NCBI GenBank assembly: GCA_913061095.1
Contig: CAJXVM010000003.1
Coordinates: 62,001 to 126,000 of the forward strand
Direction of reading: 5' to 3'
Source of the DNA: an uncultured Ignavibacteria bacterium
GTDB lineage: Bacteria; Bacteroidota; Ignavibacteria; SZUA-365
DNA length: 64,000 bases
The notes beneath the pieces are model-generated. The model was not told the DNA's origin and did no database searches. It was given only the letters and a program-made list of their open reading frames with translations. A program made the translations under genes and the position numbers. Below are positions 57,101 through 64,000 of the stretch, in pieces; within the stretch, counting starts at the first letter, position 1; each line of letters opens with the position of its first letter.

Positions 57101-60100
57101 GACGGCTGCGGGTGAACCGCGACCAGCACCGAGTCACGCACCACGCAGCCGTTTGCATCGGTGACGGTCAGCACATACCTCGTTGTCTGATCCGGCTTCG
57201 CATCCGGGGTGAGCGCCGTCACGGAACTGAGTCCCGCCCGCGGCGACCAGGCATGGCGATACGGTTTCTTTCCTCCGCTGACCCGCGCATTGAGTCTGCC
57301 GCCCTGCCCCGCACAGAGCGCGAGGTTTTCACCGGCATCAACCTTCGGCGGCTGATGCACGGTGACGATGAGCGTGTCGCGAGCCGAACAGCCATTCGCA
57401 TCGGTCACCGTGACGACGTACGAGGCGCTGGCAGACGGCATAAGTACCGGCGACTGCAGCGCGGGATCGTTGAGTCCGGACGCGGGCTTCCACTGCCAGC
57501 GGAAGGGCGCTGCGCCGCCACGCACGGCGGCATTCAGCGTCACGGGCGCATCGGCGCAGGCTGTGAGATCTCCTCCCGTTTCAACGATGACTCCGGGATG
57601 CACGGTCACACGCACCGAATCGCGTGCCGTGCAGCCAAGGGCGTCGGTCACGGTGACGGTGTAGACGGTGGATGCCGCCGGATTCGCGTCGGGAGCGGCA
57701 GCTTCGGGATTGCTGAGACCCTCAGCTGGCGTCCAGCGAAATGTGTAGGGACCGCGTCCGCCGCGCACGGAGCAATCAAGCGTTGCTGTCGCACCCGGAC
57801 AGATGGCTCGGTCATCACCGGCGTCCGCGACGGGGAGCCGCGACACGCTGACAGTGACGGTGTCACGCGCCACGGCGCCCTCGGCATCCGTCACAGTGAG
57901 GACGTAGTCTGTTGTTGCGCCCGGCATCGCACGAGGGCGCGCATCGCGCGCATTCGAAAGGGCCTGCGATGGTTCCCAGCTGTACAGGTACGGGGGCTGA
58001 CCTCCGGAAGCGCGGCCGCTCAGCAGGGCCTCGCCGCCGGCGCAGATGATGGTGTCGCTCCCGGCATTGGCGATCGGTTCATTGAAGATGATGCGCAACA
58101 CAAAGGCATCGGTCAGTCCGGCCAGGTCTCCCTGTTGAATATTGCCCGCCGTCCGGAAACCGCGGCTCTCCGTGCCGCCGACGATGATGGCATTGCCCCG
58201 GGCGTCGGTTCCGAGACCGTAGCTGATATCATGTGTTTCCCCGCCGAAGAGCGTCGCCCAGAGATACGTGCCGTCATCAGCGAACTGCGAGAGAAACAGA
58301 TCGTAGCCGCCGGCCTTTTCTTTCTGAAATCCGGTGCCGGTCAGGGGGAAGTTCGCGCTGCCGGTGAAACCGGACACCATGATATTCCCGAAGATGTCGA
58401 CCGACAGTCCCGTGATCTTGTCCACCTCCGTGCCGCCCAGGTAGGATGACCACTGCAGCTGTCCGTTGGCGTCGAGACTCGAAAGAAATCCGTCGATGAG
58501 TCCGCCGAGCCGTGACAGGCGATTGCTGCCCGCGAGGGGGAAGCGTTCGCTTGCGGTGTAGCCGGTGACGATGACCGCTCCGTCGGCACCAATTGCGATG
58601 CGCTCGGCCCCGTCCTCCTTCTCACCACCGAGATAGGTGGCCCAGAGAATACTCCGCTGCTTCGCGCTGATACGGAGAACGAATGCGTCGAAGCTGCCAC
58701 CGCCGTAAGAGGACTGTCTCCCCTGATCCACTCCGGGAAGATTCGTGCTTTCCGTTCTGCCGGCGAGGTAGAGATCCCCGCCGTCATCCACGGCGATGCC
58801 CGAAGCGTAATCCATGCTCCAGCCGCCGATGTAGCTTGCCCACTGCCTGGTGCCATCGCTGCTGAAGCGTGCGGCGAACATGTCATAGTCGCCGGCGTTG
58901 CTGGTCTGCAGGGCATCGGGTGTGACCGGGAAATTGGTGCTGTACGTTCCGCCCGCGATGCAGATGCTGCCACTTTTCGCCACAGTGATATCGCCGCATT
59001 CGTCGGTGTAGCTGCCGCCGAAATAGGTCGCCCAGCGCCGCGCGCCCGTTTTGTCGAGCGCGAGAAGAAACACGTCATAGCGTCCGCCGCTGCGGGGCTG
59101 CATGGCATCCACGCTGACGGGGAGATCCGTGCTCGACGTGGAACCGGCGACGAACAACTCCCCATCGCCGCTGATCGCGATCTGCGGATTTTCTTCCGAT
59201 CCGGAGCCGCCGTAATACGTGGACCACAGCAGTTTGCGTTCCCGGGAAAACGCACTGATGAACACCTCGAAATTCCCGCGGGAAGCGGACTGCATGGCAC
59301 CCGGCGTCACGGGGAAATCGGCACCCGCGGTGTACCCGCAGAGATACATGCTGCCGTCCTCACCGAGGGCCACGTCACGCGCATAATCGGAAAGCGTGCC
59401 TCCGAGGAAGGTGCTCCATTGCAGGAAGGGATCGATGATCAGCGGCCGGTCGCGGTCCCAGGTCGCCACATGAAAACCGAGTATTCCATGTTCCAGCGTC
59501 CACCACGCATCGCGCGCCTGCTGCGCGCCGTCACCGGTTTGCTGATAGACAAACGGTGCATCGTCGCTGATTTCTCCTGCTGCATGGCGCAGCATGATCC
59601 CGCGTCCCTCATCGCGCCGGGGATGGGCTCCGATGTACTGCATGCGGATGACGGAAGGATCAGTGCCGGGCTGCAGTGTGAAGGCGTATTTCAGGCCGCC
59701 GTCCTTGAGCGCGCAGGAAAAATCGACGCCGGGATACAGATTGCGATATTCGATCCGGCGCCAGGCCGGCACAGCGCCTACTCCGTCAGGGATAGCCGGC
59801 TGATAGTACCTGCGCATACCGTCCGCGGCACCGGCCAACACCACGTCCGGCGTGCCCGCGCCCTGAAAGCGGAGGTCCACACGATAGGCGCGCAGCCGCG
59901 GTTTCGCGGTCGGGTGTTCATGTTTCAGGAGAGGAAGGACGCCGGGAGACGCATCGGATGCTCCTTCCCGCAGGTAATGCACGATGCTGATCCCGCGCTC
60001 GAAAAAGAACAGGCGTGCACCGCGATGCCGGGATGTGACCGCGAGCAGCCTTCCGGCGTCACTGTGAACCGGCCACTGACCGCGATTCTCGATCAGACTG

Positions 60101-60294
60101 AACTCCGGCCCCGGCATGGAGCGCACAAGCGCCAGCGTCGCATCACCACCGGTCTCGGCGAAATGCGCACTGCCGTCAATCCCGCCGGATGAAGATTCCG
60201 GAGATACGGCGAGGGACGGTGAATATGGCACCGTCCCTGCAAGTGCTGTACAAGAGACAAATACGAGAATCGACCAGGCGATGCGGGAAATCAT
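54160..60294 (-). CDS. Giant surface protein: SBBP propeller repeats plus about 15 Ig/PKD-like repeats
   Basis: 2044 residues with a signal peptide (ISRIAWSILVFVSCTALAG). N-terminal part (about 60-290) carries FSLIENRGQWPVHSD and RRIEYRNLYPGVDFSCALKD, typical of the domain preceding SBBP repeats. Propeller repeats follow (about 295-735; LDYARDVALGEDGSMYLCGY-like and W-S-[TS]-[FY]-[LY]-G-G). Twelve repeats of about 80 residues come next, each with [AV]-[DE]-A-G-x-D-x-x-[IL]-C, P-P-Y-x-Y-x-W-S-P-A-x-G-L-S and Y-x-L-T-V-T-D-A-N-G-C, then three shorter ones (about 1730-1935). The C-terminal 120 residues (ALPNVTAQRGDTIAIALRLL ... RRDGSLIVRD) look cohesin-like, with no recognisable T9SS tail. Likely an adhesin or matrix protein. 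Confidence 0.87.
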   Translation of the reverse strand: MISRIAWSILVFVSCTALAGTVPYSPSLAVSPESSSGGIDGSAHFAETGGDATLALVRSMPGPEFSLIENRGQWPVHSDAGRLLAVTSRHRGARLFFFERGISIVHYLREGASDASPGVLPLLKHEHPTAKPRLRAYRVDLRFQGAGTPDVVLAGAADGMRRYYQPAIPDGVGAVPAWRRIEYRNLYPGVDFSCALKDGGLKYAFTLQPGTDPSVIRMQYIGAHPRRDEGRGIMLRHAAGEISDDAPFVYQQTGDGAQQARDAWWTLEHGILGFHVATWDRDRPLIIDPFLQWSTFLGGTLSDYARDVALGEDGSMYLCGYTAGADFPVTPGAMQSASRGNFEVFISAFSRERKLLWSTYYGGSGSEENPQIAISGDGELFVAGSTSSTDLPVSVDAMQPRSGGRYDVFLLALDKTGARRWATYFGGSYTDECGDITVAKSGSICIAGGTYSTNFPVTPDALQTSNAGDYDMFAARFSSDGTRQWASYIGGWSMDYASGIAVDDGGDLYLAGRTESTNLPGVDQGRQSSYGGGSFDAFVLRISAKQRSILWATYLGGEKEDGAERIAIGADGAVIVTGYTASERFPLAGSNRLSRLGGLIDGFLSSLDANGQLQWSSYLGGTEVDKITGLSVDIFGNIMVSGFTGSANFPLTGTGFQKEKAGGYDLFLSQFADDGTYLWATLFGGETHDISYGLGTDARGNAIIVGGTESRGFRTAGNIQQGDLAGLTDAFVLRIIFNEPIANAGSDTIICAGGEALLSGRASGGQPPYLYSWEPSQALSNARDARPRAMPGATTDYVLTVTDAEGAVARDTVTVSVSRLPVADAGDDRAICPGATATLDCSVRGGRGPYTFRWTPAEGLSNPEAAAPDANPAASTVYTVTVTDALGCTARDSVRVTVHPGVIVETGGDLTACADAPVTLNAAVRGGAAPFRWQWKPASGLNDPALQSPVLMPSASASYVVTVTDANGCSARDTLIVTVHQPPKVDAGENLALCAGQGGRLNARVSGGKKPYRHAWSPRAGLSSVTALTPDAKPDQTTRYVLTVTDANGCVVRDSVLVAVHPQPSLQLAGEVDVCRGARVQIGAQATGGTPPFRYRWSPAAGLSDPSASMPMASPSRSTTYTLSVTDANGCSTGGTVRVSVRPRPGITLRGSHRICSGATTDLKASVSGGTPPYTYAWSPAIGLSATDIAAPVAAPVTSTTYTLQVTDAAGCVVEEQVTVDVLAPPIVEAGADVTLCEGGDATLDARVNGGKPPYRISWRPSLGLSSTSRLDPTVRTTTSRTYRVTVTDANGCSVSDSVRVVIAPPPVVNAGADIDLCSGASTPLEATVSGGTPPYRYSWSPATGLFNKLTATPTARPERTTTYTLTVTDERGCTVTDEVTVTVHPSPQIIAAPEITICRDQARRLDVDVRGGRKPYTYQWMPLEGLSAGNIATPVANPVQTTTYTLHVTDANGCVSTTTITVTVLPCNKADAGEDAEMCSGDERRLGSARVDTMYGARYRWTPAVGLSSSTAAQPIARPREDTRYVLHKRNRYDCVTTDTVFLRVYPMPQLDAGEEVTLCPGESETLTATVSSGTAPYRFAWTPAAGLDRTDARSVEARPAVTTRYRLTVTDANGCAVSDSVTVHVPDPLRMNMDRTVAICQGGRVRIGGSASGGTPPYTYFWSPAKGLSDRESPDPEASPAASTRYALTLSDAAGCSITDTVHCTVHQAPVADITAGGETRFCEGEHVRLSAPEGYTDYRWSNGARGRTVTADEKGSYTVTVTNTHGCSSTSEPVEVHVMPLPDARIVARGPTSFCEGDSVTLDAGEGFATYAWSTGATSRRITVREEGSYVVEVTGAQGCLSRTKPVTVTVRPTPVAAMLRRRDTLIAYPAEQYQWLHNGVPIPGATDRMFIARRSGAYALQTRNDAQCIAESDPVTLDIGRAALALPNVTAQRGDTIAIALRLLSAAEMDAAGSGKLEADVAVKKKTLRVISGGTVLSDTQDVQRIRMSGRYRKGETSIGVLRAEILAERGNYPIVLESVHWLDGLVRTERRDGSLIVRD

Positions 60295-60414
60295 AGGCGC
60301 GAGACCAGTGATCCGTTATGTGTATCATCGGGAGCGGCAGGCACCGCTCGGCATCAGCATGTCACCGATGGAACGTCCGGCGCATACTTCTCACGCATTC
60401 ACGGTGTTCCAACG

Positions 60415-61461
60415 TCAATGTACGACAGTAAGAGGACGTGTGGCAACCCTTGTTCCCTGCACCAGACGGAGGAAGTAAAGCCCCGCGGGCATCCCGCTCA
60501 GCTGCGTCTGCGCGGTGTGATTCCCGGGCAGCACATTCCCCTGATGCAGAACGCCGTGGACGCGTCCGAGCGCATCAATGATATCCAGTCGCGTATTGCC
60601 CGCCGTCTCCGCATTCCAGTCAACGGACAGCACTCCGCTGCGCGCGGGATTCGGATACACCGCGGAGATCCGCAGATCCGTCGCTGCCGGGGCCGCCTGC
60701 GCCGTGGTCTGTGTTCCTGTCACCGACCATCTGGCATCGATCAGAGACGGCGTCATACTTTCGGCGTCAAGCGTATCGACGGTGATGCTGGCATCGACAC
60801 CGTTTTTCGTGATGAACTGGTATGTGACATCGGTATAGTAGCTCTCGCTGATCACCTGCCCTCCGAAAGAGAGCTTCGTCGAGGAGCGAAGCCACTGTCG
60901 CTCCACCAGGCAGGGGAAATCTCCCAGAGGTGTGCGAAGCGTTCCCTCGGCGATCACCTCGACGTCGGTTTCCTCCACGCGCTCCATTCCCTCGAACGGA
61001 GCCATGATGTCACTCTTCCAGGTCCACGACGTGCCCTTCCGGTATGGGAACATCATCGACGGGCGCTCAGGCTGATACTTGAGAATGTAATCTCCGCCCT
61101 CCATTTCACCGGCAAAACCGAGCAGATACATCCCATCGTCATCGAGACGAAGGTAGGTAAAACCTTCCAACGCACCGTCACTGACGATCTGGGCGTGCGT
61201 CGCCGCGGGGAATTCATGGGGATACGTGGTCAGAGAGGGATCGAGGTATGAGACGGAAAAACTCTCCGCGGTTGTTTCGAAAACGGTCATGTCATAGACG
61301 GGACCGGTAAGATCGAAGGTCATCCCTTCGGCATTGGTCGCTGAATGGCCGGTGCCTTCCGTTTCGGCGATCCTGCTTTCAACATCCGCTCTCGTGATAG
61401 TCAGCTGTGCGGAAGCGGAGACCGCCATCAGCATTACAAGAACAGTAGCTGCAATCCTCAT
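60415..61461 (-). CDS. Secreted protein with T9SS type A sorting domain
   Basis: 348 residues. Signal peptide RIAATVLVMLMAVSASAQ; beta-rich body (about 25-260, e.g. FTYLRLDDDGMYLLGFAG, FPYRKGTSWTWKSD, GTLRTPLGDFPCLVERQW); sorting tail in the last 80 residues (ISAVYPNPARSGVLSVDWN, TRLDIIDALGRVHGVLHQG, AGLYFLRLVQG). The ATG at 61461 follows GAGGAGTG, a good ribosome site; a longer frame up to 61842 overprints the divergent acyl-CoA dehydrogenase gene. Function unknown. Confidence 0.88.
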   Translation of the reverse strand: MRIAATVLVMLMAVSASAQLTITRADVESRIAETEGTGHSATNAEGMTFDLTGPVYDMTVFETTAESFSVSYLDPSLTTYPHEFPAATHAQIVSDGALEGFTYLRLDDDGMYLLGFAGEMEGGDYILKYQPERPSMMFPYRKGTSWTWKSDIMAPFEGMERVEETDVEVIAEGTLRTPLGDFPCLVERQWLRSSTKLSFGGQVISESYYTDVTYQFITKNGVDASITVDTLDAESMTPSLIDARWSVTGTQTTAQAAPAATDLRISAVYPNPARSGVLSVDWNAETAGNTRLDIIDALGRVHGVLHQGNVLPGNHTAQTQLSGMPAGLYFLRLVQGTRVATRPLTVVH

Positions 61462-61654
61462 CTTGCACTCCTCTCTGGACAATTGTGGATGTACCCGTTT
61501 TGTATGGAATGAATATACAGAATATTCCGCCAATTTCACGGCGCCCGGCACGGCTTCCTGCCCCGTTGCAGTTTGCTTTTGCCTGCCCTCCTCCGTAGGT
61601 TTGTAGATATTCTGGATTTGCGCAACCCCTCCTTTTTGACCACCGGAAACCCGC

Positions 61655-62818
61655 ATGAATACCGGATCTGACTTCTTCAATATTGACAGCCTCCTGACCG
61701 AAGACGAGCTGATGGTGCGCGACACCATGCGGAGCTTCGTCGACCGCGAGGTCCTGCCCGTGATCGAGGAGGCCAACCGCGAGAATCGTTTCCCGATGGA
61801 CCTCCCTAAGAAGATGGCGGAACTCGGCGTGTTCGGTCCCACCCTGCCCGGCGAATACGGCGGCGGGGATGCGAACTATGTCATATACGGACTCATGATG
61901 CAGGAACTCGAGCGCGGCGACAGCGGCATCCGCAGCTTCGCGAGCGTGCAGACCTCACTGGTCATGTATCCCATTTTCCGCTATGGCACGGAGGAACAGA
62001 AGCGCCGCTGGCTTCCCGCCCTCGCCTCCGCGGAGAGCATCGGCTGCTTCGGGCTGACCGAACCCGATCACGGATCCGATCCCGGCGGCATGGTCACGCG
62101 CGCCGTGCGCGACGGCGACTCGTTCGTGCTCAACGGCGCGAAGATGTGGATCACCAACGGCACCATCGCCGACGTGGCCGTGGTCTGGGCGAAGCTCGAC
62201 GGCGAGGTGCGCGGTTTTCTGGTGGAAAAGGGCACTCCCGGATTCACCGCCCCCGAGATGAAAGGCAAACACTCGCTACGGGCGTCCGTGACATCGGAGC
62301 TTGTATTCCAGGACTGCCGCATCCCCGCGGAAAACATATTGCCCGGGGCGAAGGGACTCAAGGCGCCGCTTTCCTGCCTGACACAGGCCCGATACGGGAT
62401 TTCGTGGGGTGCCATCGGGGCCGCGACCGCCTGTTACGAAACCGCGCTCGACTATGCGAAAACGCGCACACAGTTCGACCGGCCTATCGCCTCCTTCCAG
62501 CTCGTGCAGCAGAAGCTGACCTTCATGGAAACCGAGATCACAAAGGCGCGACTGCTGTCGCTGCATCTCGGGCGCCTGCAGGACCAGCAGAAGGCGACAT
62601 TCTACCATGTCTCCATGGCCAAGCGCAACAACGTGGACATCGCACTGCAGATCGCGCGCATGGCCCGCGACGTGCTCGGCGCCAACGGCATTCTCGACGA
62701 ATACCCCGTCATGCGCCACATGAACAACCTCGAAAGCGTGCGGACATACGAAGGCACGCATGACATTCATACACTGATCATCGGACAGGCGATCACCGGC
62801 ATCGCCGCGTACACATAG
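61655..62818 (+). CDS. Acyl-CoA dehydrogenase (glutaryl-CoA dehydrogenase-like)
   Basis: 387 residues, FAD enzyme that oxidises acyl-CoA and reduces ETF. Family blocks: YGGGDANYVIYGLMMQELER, GCFGLTEPDHGSDPGGM, NGAKMWITNGTIADVAVVWA, GKHSLRASVTSELVFQDC, QFDRPIASFQLVQQKL and NLESVRTYEGTHDIHTLIIG. The catalytic Glu lies in TYEGTHDIH. The overall sequence resembles glutaryl-CoA dehydrogenase more than medium-chain enzymes, but substrate specificity needs experiment. It is encoded about 14 kb from etfAB and could supply electrons to it. Start ATG 61655. Confidence 0.95.
   Translation: MNTGSDFFNIDSLLTEDELMVRDTMRSFVDREVLPVIEEANRENRFPMDLPKKMAELGVFGPTLPGEYGGGDANYVIYGLMMQELERGDSGIRSFASVQTSLVMYPIFRYGTEEQKRRWLPALASAESIGCFGLTEPDHGSDPGGMVTRAVRDGDSFVLNGAKMWITNGTIADVAVVWAKLDGEVRGFLVEKGTPGFTAPEMKGKHSLRASVTSELVFQDCRIPAENILPGAKGLKAPLSCLTQARYGISWGAIGAATACYETALDYAKTRTQFDRPIASFQLVQQKLTFMETEITKARLLSLHLGRLQDQQKATFYHVSMAKRNNVDIALQIARMARDVLGANGILDEYPVMRHMNNLESVRTYEGTHDIHTLIIGQAITGIAAYT

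Positions 62819-64000
<1,182 letters not shown>

Noticed and set aside
56836-58449. 537-codon open frame on the plus strand (and others over 54-60 kb)
   Set aside because: Antisense to the 2044-residue repeat protein; low-complexity Arg/His-rich and without family motifs.

Overview
The window is about 64 kb of GC-rich bacterial chromosome. Several secreted proteins end in type IX secretion (T9SS) type A sorting domains, which places the organism in the FCB group, most plausibly a Chlorobiota/Ignavibacteriota/Kapaibacteriota-like lineage (inferred, not proven). Well-formed promoters recur with TTGA-type -35 boxes and TATA-type -10 boxes at a 17-base spacing.

Layout. 1-6.4 kb: a truncated membrane histidine kinase with its OmpR-type response regulator, a TrkA-type potassium channel, tRNA-Gly, a probable unannotated structured RNA on the minus strand, purM and an unknown gene. 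6.5-13.1 kb (minus): a four-gene operon for a soluble NAD(P)-linked iron-sulfur flavoprotein complex (NuoE-like, NuoF-like, and a 1243-residue NuoG/GltD-type fusion) led by a tandem Lrp/AsnC ligand-domain protein. 13.3-19.5 kb: a 3-methyladenine glycosylase, a T9SS cargo, 55-bp tandem palindromic repeats, tRNA-Leu, a TonB-like protein, two lipoproteins, an NHL propeller and ssb. 19.7-22.6 kb (minus): a DUF134 regulator operon with two ferredoxin-MinD ATPases, a NifX-type protein and a DUF5320 protein. 22.9-32.8 kb: tRNA-Val, then accessory secreted proteins in duplicated modules (YadA-like head plus S74 chaperone, followed by a T9SS protein), a dispersed repeat present four times, and a serpin. 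33.1-36.0 kb: a second DUF134 regulator with a peroxiredoxin, DUF302 and an MBL-fold hydrolase.

36.2-48.2 kb is the metabolic centrepiece. A stand-alone sigma-54 activator is followed by twin palindromes, a consensus sigma-54 promoter and a compact operon: etfB, etfA, a membrane ETF:quinone-type FeS oxidoreductase, an HdrCB-like protein, hdrA, mvhD, the small and large subunits of a group 3 [NiFe] hydrogenase, and its maturation protease. These genes could connect H2, ferredoxin, ETF (acyl-CoA oxidation) and the quinone pool through flavin-based bifurcation or confurcation. An acyl-CoA dehydrogenase at 61.7 kb is a possible ETF partner.

48.2-64 kb: a Tat-signal DUF362 protein with a T9SS tail, an outer-membrane barrel, DUF72, a 48-residue membrane peptide, an OmpA-family protein paired with a 2044-residue repeat protein, another T9SS cargo, the acyl-CoA dehydrogenase and the 5' part of guaB.

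The strongest leads are the sigma-54-controlled Etf-Hdr-hydrogenase operon, the shared operator in front of both DUF134 genes, the structured RNA next to tRNA-Gly, and the apparently non-catalytic NuoG/GltD fusion.
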